Shown piece after piece: positions 52,064 through 59,302 of a stretch of 64,000 nt of DNA (position 1 is the first letter of the stretch; each line of letters starts with the position of its first letter). Position numbers and translations under genes: made by a program. The stretch lies in the NCBI RefSeq assembly GCF_030161415.1, contig NZ_BSSU01000010.1, forward strand, positions 62,001 through 126,000, in the 5' to 3' direction. The DNA is from Thalassotalea eurytherma. Lineage in GTDB: Bacteria; Pseudomonadota; Gammaproteobacteria; Enterobacterales; Alteromonadaceae. The notes beneath the pieces are model-generated. The model was given only the letters and a program-made list of their open reading frames with translations. It ran no database searches and was not told where the DNA came from.

Positions 52064-53287
52064 ATGTCAAAGCACCAAGAACATTTTCAAATTGAAACGA
52101 AAGCAATTCATGGAGGCTCAATTAAAGACGAACAATTTGGCTCGTTAGCAACCCCCTTATACCAAACATCAACATTTACCTTTGAAAACGCCCAACAAGG
52201 CGCTAAGCGGTTTGCAGGAGAAGAACAAGGGTATATATACTCACGTTTAGGTAACCCAACAACGACACAGTTAGAACAAACCGTTGCAGCCTTAGAAGGC
52301 ACAGAATCAGCTGCCGCAACCGCAACTGGCATGGGTGCGGTCTCTGCAGCGTTGCTTGCAAATTTAAGTGCTGGCGATCATTTAATCTCTTCAAAAGCAG
52401 TTTATGGTTGCTCATTTGCATTGATGAGCCACATGCTGACTAAGTTTGGTATTGAAGTTAGCTTTGTTGACATGACAGAACCAGAAAACATTACACGTGC
52501 TATTCAGCCAAATACGAAAGTTATTTTTCTTGAAACGCCAATTAACCCAAACCTTGTCGTTCTCGATTTGGCGGCAATAGGCAAGATAGCTAATCAGCAC
52601 CAATTGATAAGTATTGTCGATAACACCTTTTTAACGCCTTACCTGCAAAAACCAGCTCAGTTTGGCTTCGATCTTATTATTCACAGTGCGACAAAGTATT
52701 TAAATGGTCATGGTGATGTGGTCGCTGGAATCATTTGTGGTAGTGAAGAAATGATCACCGAAATCAAAATGACATCATTAAAAGATATCGGTGCGACCAT
52801 GAGTCCACACGATGCGTGGTTAATTATTCGCGGATTAAAAACTTTACCTATTCGTATGGATAGGCATTGTCAAAATGCACAACAAATTGCTGAATACCTA
52901 GAAAGTCATCCAAGTATTAAACAGGTTTATTACCCAGGTTTGAAATCGCACCCAGGTCACAAGTTTATAGGCAACCAAATGAAAGCGGCTGGTGGCGTGA
53001 TTGCTTTTGAGCTTGACGGTAGTCTAGAAGATGGCGCATTTTTTATTGACCAAATGGCGCTTTTATCAATAGCCGTAAGCTTGGGCGATGCGGAATCTTT
53101 AATTCAACATCCCGCCTCAATGACCCATTCACCTTATACGCCTGAGGAAAGAGAGGCGGCAGGTATTAGCGATACACTTATTAGAATCTCGGTTGGTTTA
53201 GAGCATGTAAACGATATTACTGCAGATTTAAATCAGGCTTTTGAGAAGTTGATTAAGCACCAAGGTATGCCTAAGCAAGTTGCTTAA
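52064..53287 (+). CDS. mgl: Methionine gamma-lyase
   Basis: A PLP enzyme of about 407 residues that cleaves methionine to methanethiol, 2-oxobutyrate and ammonia. Cys/Met-metabolism family features include YSRLGNPTTTQLEQTVAALEG, ETPINPNLVVLDL, the Schiff-base lysine in HSATKYLNGHGDVVAG, and SLGDAESLIQHPASMTHS. The cysteine in AVYGCSFAL matches the one that marks true methionine gamma-lyases over cystathionine enzymes. The ATG at 52064, preceded by AGGAAC, is preferred to a GTG at 52013. TyrR box and sigma-54 promoter upstream predict TyrR-dependent induction. Confidence 0.93.
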   Translation: MSKHQEHFQIETKAIHGGSIKDEQFGSLATPLYQTSTFTFENAQQGAKRFAGEEQGYIYSRLGNPTTTQLEQTVAALEGTESAAATATGMGAVSAALLANLSAGDHLISSKAVYGCSFALMSHMLTKFGIEVSFVDMTEPENITRAIQPNTKVIFLETPINPNLVVLDLAAIGKIANQHQLISIVDNTFLTPYLQKPAQFGFDLIIHSATKYLNGHGDVVAGIICGSEEMITEIKMTSLKDIGATMSPHDAWLIIRGLKTLPIRMDRHCQNAQQIAEYLESHPSIKQVYYPGLKSHPGHKFIGNQMKAAGGVIAFELDGSLEDGAFFIDQMALLSIAVSLGDAESLIQHPASMTHSPYTPEEREAAGISDTLIRISVGLEHVNDITADLNQAFEKLIKHQGMPKQVA

Positions 53288-53332
53288 CATAATACCGCTA
53301 ACACACTAAGTTCAAAACAATGAGTTTAAACC

Positions 53333-53366
53333 AATGAGTTAACATTAAAAATGTTAACTCATTTTT
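53333..53366 (+). terminator. Rho-independent terminator of methionine gamma-lyase
   Basis: A 13-bp stem, AATGAGTTAACAT / ATGTTAACTCATT, with a 5-base loop and a T run, overlapping the 3' end of the convergent SDR gene. Confidence 0.85.
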
Positions 53367-54106
53367 CTTATCCAGCTATCAGGCGCTATTCGCAATACTC
53401 GATGCAAAATAGCCCATGGATAACTAGGTACAAAAGCATTGGCCTTTTCTTTTTCTATTGCGCCAAGTATTGCACGACATCCTGTTTCGGTATCTACCAT
53501 AAATGGCACTTTTTCTACTTTTTCATTGATTTCACTCTTAATAAAACCTGGATGTATGCAACTCACCTTAATCGGCGTGTTCATCACGTCTATTCGAATC
53601 CCCTCTGTTAACGTGCTAAGGCCTGATTTTGTGGCCGCATAAACGGTCAATGCACGTCTGAAACCTCGAACAGCGCTAATTGACGATATCGTCACTAAAT
53701 GCCCGGCATTTTGTTCTCTGAAAATCTCCATTGCCGCTTCACATTGTGCAATCGCAGCAATAAAATTTGTTTGTGCCGTTTGTAAGTTTGCTTGGAAGTA
53801 ACCGGTGCCAATAGATGCCCCCTTCCCCATACCTGCATTAACAATAATGCGATCAAGCTGACCAAAGTCATGCTGCGCTTTTTTAAACACAGTAAATACA
53901 TCTTCGTGTTGGTTAACGTCCAAGCTATATATTTCAACCTGAATATTAGGGTTTATCGCCAGCAGTGATGCTTTAAGTGTTTCTAGACGCTCAATACGTC
54001 GAGCACACAGAGCCAAATTTCGGCCCTGTTTTGCATATAACGTCGCCATCGTGTAACCGAGCCCAGAGCTCGCACCTGTAATTAATATATTTTTTCTAAC
54101 CATCAA
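53354..54106 (-). CDS. SDR family oxidoreductase
   Basis: A 250-residue classical short-chain dehydrogenase. The cofactor motif is ITGASSGLGYTMATLYAKQG, followed by ALCARRIERLE (a basic residue favouring NADPH), the NAGMG strand, Ser in VTISSISAVRGF, and YAATKSGLS as the Tyr-x-x-x-Lys catalytic pair. The substrate is unknown. The C-terminal WAILHRVLRIAPDSWIRKM is typical of a subgroup linked to lipid or fatty aldehyde reduction. Lies 33 bases after the PadR-operon membrane protein, in the same direction. Confidence 0.88.
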   Translation of the reverse strand: MMVRKNILITGASSGLGYTMATLYAKQGRNLALCARRIERLETLKASLLAINPNIQVEIYSLDVNQHEDVFTVFKKAQHDFGQLDRIIVNAGMGKGASIGTGYFQANLQTAQTNFIAAIAQCEAAMEIFREQNAGHLVTISSISAVRGFRRALTVYAATKSGLSTLTEGIRIDVMNTPIKVSCIHPGFIKSEINEKVEKVPFMVDTETGCRAILGAIEKEKANAFVPSYPWAILHRVLRIAPDSWIRKMS

Positions 54107-54139
54107 TTATTCTTCTTCTTTTGGGTTTTAATTTAAATA

Positions 54140-54655
54140 TTACGTTTTTTGAAAACCTAGCACTTTTCTAAAATACTGACATTCCGCCTTCGCGACTTTT
54201 TTCATGTCACCAAACAAATAGGTTGAAGCAAACCACAGTGCCACTAACAACATGGTAATCGACTGACTATTATCATGCCCTTTGACAAGTAAAGCGGTAC
54301 CAATCATGGCACTTGCCCAAATAATCGCATTGCCAATCAACATTTTAGATAAGCCCTTTTGCTGTTTTTCTTCTTGCTTCAATAATAGCTCGTCAAAACT
54401 TGCATCTTCTTGTTGTTGACATAACTTAAACAGTTTTTGTTTATTCTTGATAAATTCTTGCTTAAGTTGTTGTTGGTCACCAAGTAACGCTGTTGCAATA
54501 AAAAAAGCTTCTTCTTGGCTTTTACCCAATGCAATTTGTGCTTCTATTTCACTAAATAGGTGGTCTTTTAATTCATCAATATTTTGCTCATCAATCGCTC
54601 TTGCATTCTTTAGTGTATTAAACCATTGATTTACTTGCTCGTTAAGATCAAACAT
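54140..54655 (-). CDS. Membrane protein with HAAS/permease-prefix-like domain
   Basis: A 171-residue protein. The N-terminal region (about 1-75) has the helical pattern of the HAAS/permease prefix domain: ARAIDEQNIDELKDHLFSEI then GKSQEEAFFIATALLGD. A charged linker and three membrane helices follow (IGNAIIWASAMIGTALLV, SITMLLVALWFASTYLFG). Proteins of this kind are regularly paired with PadR regulators and respond to membrane or peptide stress. Its start overlaps the PadR gene by eight bases, so the two are translationally coupled. Confidence 0.78.
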   Translation of the reverse strand: MFDLNEQVNQWFNTLKNARAIDEQNIDELKDHLFSEIEAQIALGKSQEEAFFIATALLGDQQQLKQEFIKNKQKLFKLCQQQEDASFDELLLKQEEKQQKGLSKMLIGNAIIWASAMIGTALLVKGHDNSQSITMLLVALWFASTYLFGDMKKVAKAECQYFRKVLGFQKT

Positions 54656-54983
54656 TATTTTCTCCTACTAAGTTTTGCAACATGTCATTTAATTTCCGCC
54701 AATTATTGGTCAGTGAAATTAGTGATTCTTGCCCTATCGACGTAATTTGATAGTACTTGCGTTTACGGCCTGTTTCAGACTGTCCCCAGTAAGATGTAAT
54801 GAGTTCTTTTTTCTCAAGGCGATGCATTATTGGGTACAACATACCATCAGCCCACTGCATTTCCCCATCAGACAACCCTTTAACCTGCGCAATAATGTCA
54901 TATCCATAACTATCGGCGTTATTTAAAATAGCTAAAATTAAAGGGGTTGCTGAAGCTGCCACCATATCTTTGGGTAAATCCAT
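54648..54983 (-). CDS. PadR family transcriptional regulator
   Basis: A winged-helix repressor of about 111 residues. ATPLILAILNNADSYGYDII is the PadR N-terminal helix pair; MLYPIMHRLEKKELITSYW is the recognition helix and wing; KYYQITSIGQESL is the family's conserved strand. It probably represses its own operon with the HAAS-type gene. The ATG at 54983 is chosen because the ATG at 54995 would lie inside the operator palindrome with no proper ribosome site. Confidence 0.9.
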   Translation of the reverse strand: MDLPKDMVAASATPLILAILNNADSYGYDIIAQVKGLSDGEMQWADGMLYPIMHRLEKKELITSYWGQSETGRKRKYYQITSIGQESLISLTNNWRKLNDMLQNLVGENNV

Positions 54984-54993
54984 ATTACAAACC

Positions 54994-55039
54994 ATACCTA
55001 GAACATCTAGGTATAAAGATACATAGCGATTCTAGGTAT
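54994..55039. promoter_or_regulatory. PadR operator: palindrome plus extra half-site
   Basis: ATACCTAGA-ACA-TCTAGGTAT is a perfect 9+9 inverted repeat at 54994-55014. A third half-site, TTCTAGGTAT, lies at 55030-55039. It sits directly before the PadR gene, so autoregulation is likely. Confidence 0.75.
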
Positions 55040-55045
55040 GTCAAC

Positions 55046-56275
55046 TTACCGCTTAACGGATCTCAAATATCGCTTGGTTAATCTTGCTGCGCGCAGTTGA
55101 TCTCTCACTAGTGTTACCGTGCTACATTGGCTATTTTGAACTCGCTTCCCTTGACCCAAACGAATTAATTGTCGCCTTACAATTGCCATGGTAGCTAAGG
55201 CCTTTAGTGTTTTATCTTTAAAGCTCGGCTGTAAAATCGTCGCTTGATGAGATGGGTTTTGTTGCCACGTATTGACTAGATTTGGCTCAAAAGCTAAAGC
55301 GGACGCAATGCCAACTAATTCAACTTTTGTATCAAGGACTTGTTTTACGGTTGAGAGTTGTGTAACGCCACCGGTTGTCATAATAGGCAACTGTGTATCT
55401 TTAGCGATTTGTTCTGCAAAGCTTAAAAAATATGCCTCTCTTGCTAACGTTCTCCCGTCTTTTGTTACGCCTTGCATAGCAGCAGCTTCATAGCTTCCGC
55501 CTGAGAGCTCAACGAAGTCGATCCCGACATCTGATAACATTTCGACAACTTGCTTGGCGTCGTCAACATCGAAACCACCGCGCTGGAAATCTGCCGAATT
55601 GAGCTTCACAGAGAGTGAAAATGAAGGGCTAACAGCAGACTTAATTCCCTCGGCGACCTGAAGTAAAAGTTTAGCGCGGTTTTCTAGGTTTCCACCCCAA
55701 CTATCTTCACGTTGGTTGACTAAAGGTGAAAGGAATTGCGAGATAAGGTAGCCATGTGCAGCATGAATTTGTACCCCATTAAAGCCTGCTTGTTCTGCTA
55801 GCAAAGCGGTTTTTACAAACCTAGCAATGACATCTTCAATCTCTTCTTCAGTCATCGCTTTAGGTACGCCAAAAAGAGAAGAATGCTTGCCTAGATTTAA
55901 CGGTATCGCTGAAGGTGAGAGCACTTTGCCGCGCATTTTTTTATAGACCTGTCTGCCAGGATGATTTATCTGCATAATAATTTTGGCATCATTTTTTTGG
56001 CCCGCCTGCGCTTGACGAGCAAAGGCAAGTACGTTCGCTTCATCTTCAAGAGCCAGCCCACCAGGGCCCGTCATAGCCAGTTTATCTACCATAACGTTGC
56101 CAGTAATAATCAAGCCAACGCCACCTTGTGCCCACTGATGATATAATCGTTCAATGCATCTATCTGGTTGTTGCTTTTCATTACCAAGACTTTCTTCCAT
56201 TGCGGCTTTTACTAATCGGTTTTTCAGCTTGAGACCGCTAGCTAAGGTAATCTCATCAAATGCTTTTTCTGTCAT
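55046..56275 (-). CDS. NADH:flavin oxidoreductase (Old Yellow Enzyme family)
   Basis: A 409-residue FMN TIM-barrel enzyme. LKNRLVKAAMEESLGN is the FMN-binding start; QINHPGRQVYKK, then GFNGVQIHAAHGYLISQFLSP with its His pair, and NQREDSWGGNLENRAKLLLQ are OYE-family motifs. GIASALAFEPNLVNTW completes the phosphate site. It would reduce activated C=C bonds of electrophiles such as enals or quinone-like compounds. Divergent from a MerR gene across a perfect palindrome, which suggests an electrophile-sensing pair. Confidence 0.9.
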   Translation of the reverse strand: MTEKAFDEITLASGLKLKNRLVKAAMEESLGNEKQQPDRCIERLYHQWAQGGVGLIITGNVMVDKLAMTGPGGLALEDEANVLAFARQAQAGQKNDAKIIMQINHPGRQVYKKMRGKVLSPSAIPLNLGKHSSLFGVPKAMTEEEIEDVIARFVKTALLAEQAGFNGVQIHAAHGYLISQFLSPLVNQREDSWGGNLENRAKLLLQVAEGIKSAVSPSFSLSVKLNSADFQRGGFDVDDAKQVVEMLSDVGIDFVELSGGSYEAAAMQGVTKDGRTLAREAYFLSFAEQIAKDTQLPIMTTGGVTQLSTVKQVLDTKVELVGIASALAFEPNLVNTWQQNPSHQATILQPSFKDKTLKALATMAIVRRQLIRLGQGKRVQNSQCSTVTLVRDQLRAARLTKRYLRSVKR

Positions 56276-56312
56276 TTTTCACTTCTCAATCTAGTAGAAT
56301 AACGCTAGCATA

Positions 56313-56334
56313 ACCTTAAAGTTAACTTTAAGGT
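56313..56334. promoter_or_regulatory. MerR operator
   Basis: An 11+11 perfect palindrome with arms ACCTTAAAGTT / AACTTTAAGGT. It lies 7 bases before the MerR start and 37 before the OYE gene. Palindromes of this type sit in the spacer of MerR-activated promoters. Confidence 0.8.
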
Positions 56335-56341
56335 CAAGACT

Positions 56342-56746
56342 ATGAGGATTGGTCAATTAGCAAAACAATCGGGCTTTAGCCAATCAAGTATTCGTTTTTA
56401 TGAGCAAAAAGGCTTAATTGCGCCTGTTGAACGCACACATGCAGGTTATAGATTATACGGTGAACAGGCACTAAATCGATTAACCCAAATAAAGCTTTGT
56501 AAACAATTAGGCTTTAGTTTAGATGACATAACGCAACTCATCGGCGAGCAAGAAGCGTTAGATCATAAAGCTATCTTGCACACATTAGCTCTGCGAAAAA
56601 GAGAAGTCGAAACACTGATAGGCGAGCTTCAAATCAATCACAAAAATATCTCAATATTAGAGAAGCGATTAAACCAATTATGGCAGCAAGGTGAGTGCAT
56701 GGGCGCTGAAGAGCTTGCTCAACTCGTTAACTCGACTACTTTTTAA
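56342..56746 (+). CDS. MerR family transcriptional regulator
   Basis: A 134-residue regulator. The winged HTH (RIGQLAKQSGFSQSSIRFYEQKGLI) and VERTHAGYRLYGEQALNRL identify MerR; a coiled-coil dimerisation helix follows to the end. Only a short C-terminal part remains after the helix, with one cysteine (GECMGAEELAQL), so no metal-binding loop like MerR's is evident. The divergent OYE gene across a perfect palindrome is the likely target. Overlaps the convergent channel gene by 11 bases. Confidence 0.9.
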   Translation: MRIGQLAKQSGFSQSSIRFYEQKGLIAPVERTHAGYRLYGEQALNRLTQIKLCKQLGFSLDDITQLIGEQEALDHKAILHTLALRKREVETLIGELQINHKNISILEKRLNQLWQQGECMGAEELAQLVNSTTF

Positions 56747-57425
56747 TCTCAACTTTTGTTCGCCATTGAGTTGCCGCTGAGCTCACCAAGCTTGCTACCA
56801 GGATCGCTAAATAAAACTGACCAATAATGGCTTCGAAATACGCTAAGAACTTGGTAATTGGCTGAATTGGCGTAATGTCACCAAATCCTACAGTCGATAA
56901 TATGACAAATGAAAAGTAGATATAGTCGGGCAAGATTAAATACCACTGCTGGGTTTCCGTTGTATTGCTAAAAGCTGGCCCTATTGTCATCTGACAAAGG
57001 GTATAGATAATAGCGAAGGTTAATCCAACAAGGTAATACAAACAGATAGAACCAAGTATTTTGTTAAGATCGACAGGGCCCGAGAAAATAACTTGTACAG
57101 CGACATTGTAAATCATGTAACTAAAGAAAATGGCGAGCATTATCAGCTGGATGATATCAAAGTTGTAAATATTCACTTGATAGCCAATCATGATAAAAAT
57201 ACAAATAGCGACAGGTAAAAATACCGCAGGTTTTCTAAAGTTTAATTTCTCTTTTACGCCAAGCACTGACACTAATAACACCAAAGAGATACTTGATAAC
57301 ATCAATCGCTGACTCGACGCATCAAAAAACTGATGTGACAACGCAACGCCAAATAGCAAAATCGTCAACGAAAACGTTAAATAAAAGAAGTTATCTCTGT
57401 GTGTAATCGCATGAAGCTTTGCCAT
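56736..57425 (-). CDS. Two-pore-domain type ion channel (Ion_trans_2)
   Basis: A 229-residue membrane protein. Five to six hydrophobic segments precede a pore loop with the filter TVGFGDITP near residue 177, the potassium-channel signature, followed by a last helix (LAYFEAIIGQFYLAILVASL). No RCK or cyclic-nucleotide domain follows, so gating is by unknown means. Many marine bacteria have such short channels. It is the last gene of a run with the ketopantoate-reductase-like gene upstream. Confidence 0.85.
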   Translation of the reverse strand: MAKLHAITHRDNFFYLTFSLTILLFGVALSHQFFDASSQRLMLSSISLVLLVSVLGVKEKLNFRKPAVFLPVAICIFIMIGYQVNIYNFDIIQLIMLAIFFSYMIYNVAVQVIFSGPVDLNKILGSICLYYLVGLTFAIIYTLCQMTIGPAFSNTTETQQWYLILPDYIYFSFVILSTVGFGDITPIQPITKFLAYFEAIIGQFYLAILVASLVSSAATQWRTKVEIKK

Positions 57426-57464
57426 ATCAACCTATCTAAAAATTTGTTACTGAAACCAGTGTAT

Positions 57465-58463
57465 CTAATTATTAAAATTAACCAAGTCAAAATCAACGAC
57501 TTCACCCTGTTCAAGTTGCTTGATCATTTGCACAATGGCGCTATTAATCGGTGTTTTAATACCGTAATTTTTTGCAAGCTTGACTACCGCGCCGTTAAGG
57601 TAGTCGACTTCAGTTGCTTTTCCATCGTGAATATCCTGCCACATTGACGAGCGAGCTTTTGGATCGATTGTTAGCATTTGCTTTGCGATACGCGTAAAAA
57701 GCCAGTTTGGCAACGTTAAGAGCTTTGGGATCCAATGGGGCTTAACTTGGGTAAATTGCGTTAACGCAATTTGCTCATGCTTCACAACCGCGAGCCATTC
57801 CTTCATTGCCCCAGCGAGCACTTTACGATATTTAATGTGTTCTAGTTCTTCTTTTAATGGAAGATTAGCAATTGCGTTAAGTGCATTATTTAGATTTAAC
57901 AGTAGCTTGGAATAAATGACACAACGAATGTCCTCAACACATTCAAAAAATTCATGCTGTTGATTAAGGGCTTTTTGCAAGATATCGCTATGTCGAAACG
58001 ATTGGCAGACGATACCACCTTCCGTTCCTTGATGATAAACACAATTGTCCATTGCAAGCACGTTGAAACTTGTCACGCCTTGATATAGCTTTCTTGCAGG
58101 CATAGATGATCTGATATCATCAAAACTACCAATGCCATTTTGCATAAAGACAATATCAGTGTGCTCATCAGATATGTTAAGCAGATCTTGAGCAATACCA
58201 TTAACTTGCTGGCATTTAAGCATGACAAACACAACATCGAAGATGGCTTCAGCTGCTTTAAGCTCCTCAACGGCTACAACCAACTTATTTGGCATGACAC
58301 GAAACCGACTGCCCAAATAATCTGAAAGGCCTATTCCATTATTCGCTTCAATGGCTTTTTTGACTTTTTCACGACAGATAAGTGTGACATTAATGCCAGC
58401 ATTGCTGAGCCTACCACCGAGGTAACACCCTGTTGCACCAGCACCGAAAATAGCAACTCGCAT
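57465..58463 (-). CDS. Ketopantoate reductase family protein (ApbA/PanE-like)
   Basis: A 332-residue NADP-dependent protein. The N-terminal GAGATGCYLGGRL at residues 7-19 is the dinucleotide motif; DVVFVMLKCQQVNGIA and FMQNGIGSFDDIR follow the PanE pattern. The C-terminal domain contains KLLLNLNNALNAIA, with the conserved Lys-Leu-x-x-N motif, and SSMWQDIHDGKATEVDYLNG, with the catalytic-site Ser/Asp/Glu pattern. It may make pantoate for coenzyme A or be a paralogue of unknown substrate; no pan genes are adjacent. Confidence 0.87.
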   Translation of the reverse strand: MRVAIFGAGATGCYLGGRLSNAGINVTLICREKVKKAIEANNGIGLSDYLGSRFRVMPNKLVVAVEELKAAEAIFDVVFVMLKCQQVNGIAQDLLNISDEHTDIVFMQNGIGSFDDIRSSMPARKLYQGVTSFNVLAMDNCVYHQGTEGGIVCQSFRHSDILQKALNQQHEFFECVEDIRCVIYSKLLLNLNNALNAIANLPLKEELEHIKYRKVLAGAMKEWLAVVKHEQIALTQFTQVKPHWIPKLLTLPNWLFTRIAKQMLTIDPKARSSMWQDIHDGKATEVDYLNGAVVKLAKNYGIKTPINSAIVQMIKQLEQGEVVDFDLVNFNN

Positions 58464-58471
58464 ACTTATGA

Positions 58472-59032
58472 TTACCCCACTACTAAGCCAAAAACACGCT
58501 CGTCATGCCAAACACCATTGAGCGTTGAGTACTTTTTAAGTATGCCCTCTTGTTCTAGCCCGAGCTTTTCCATGGTCTTCTTTGATGCAATATTGTCTGC
58601 GACGCAATAGCCAACAATTTTTACAGGATTGATAATTGCTTTAAGCGCGTCAATAAATGCGGTAAGCGCTTCGGTCATATAACCCTGTTGATGAAAGTCT
58701 TTTGCTAAACGAAAACCAATTTCGATTCTCTTAAAATCAACAGACTCATAACGGCAAAATACTTCACCGATATAACGATTGGTTGCTGACTCTTCAATTG
58801 CAAATGTTAGCCATGTGCCTTCTTCGCCCTGCCACTTGGCAATCGATGACGATACGAGTGCCATCGCATCATCTTTGCTTGGCACGTCTTTAATATATTT
58901 TAATAACTCAGCATCTTGCTCATGCCTTAAGCAATCGTCTCTGTGTCGCTCTTTAAGCTTTTCAATATGAAGTCTAGATGTATTGATATCGAGTTGATTT
59001 AGTGCTGTTACGATAGATGATGAAACTTGCAT
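58472..59032 (-). CDS. GNAT family N-acetyltransferase
   Basis: A 186-residue acetyltransferase of the RimJ/RimL type. TSRLHIEKLKERHRDDCLRH at the start, RYIGEVFCRYESVDFKRIEIG in the core, FRLAKDFHQQGYMTEALTAF as the CoA loop, and KKTMEKLGLEQEGILKKY at the end are all typical. Eight bases upstream of the reductase-like gene, so probably co-transcribed. Substrate unknown. Confidence 0.88.
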   Translation of the reverse strand: MQVSSSIVTALNQLDINTSRLHIEKLKERHRDDCLRHEQDAELLKYIKDVPSKDDAMALVSSSIAKWQGEEGTWLTFAIEESATNRYIGEVFCRYESVDFKRIEIGFRLAKDFHQQGYMTEALTAFIDALKAIINPVKIVGYCVADNIASKKTMEKLGLEQEGILKKYSTLNGVWHDERVFGLVVG

Positions 59033-59302
59033 ACTACTTCCTTATTGTTTTTATTTTTCTCACCATACCTTGCAGTATCATGAATTACTAGTAAGCCGGT
59101 TGGCTCACATGTGATAAATTTCAATCGTTTAAAATGCGAACAACAATTCAAACAAAATAAACATTAACAAAAAGTTAACATTTAGCTTTTTTTTCATAGA
59201 AACTGCCGTTATTATGCTTGTTCAAAGCATGATGTTTAGCATTTTATTGCTATGCTTAGATCATAAAATAAATGATATGGAAGTCATCGGAGAGAAGTTA
59301 AA

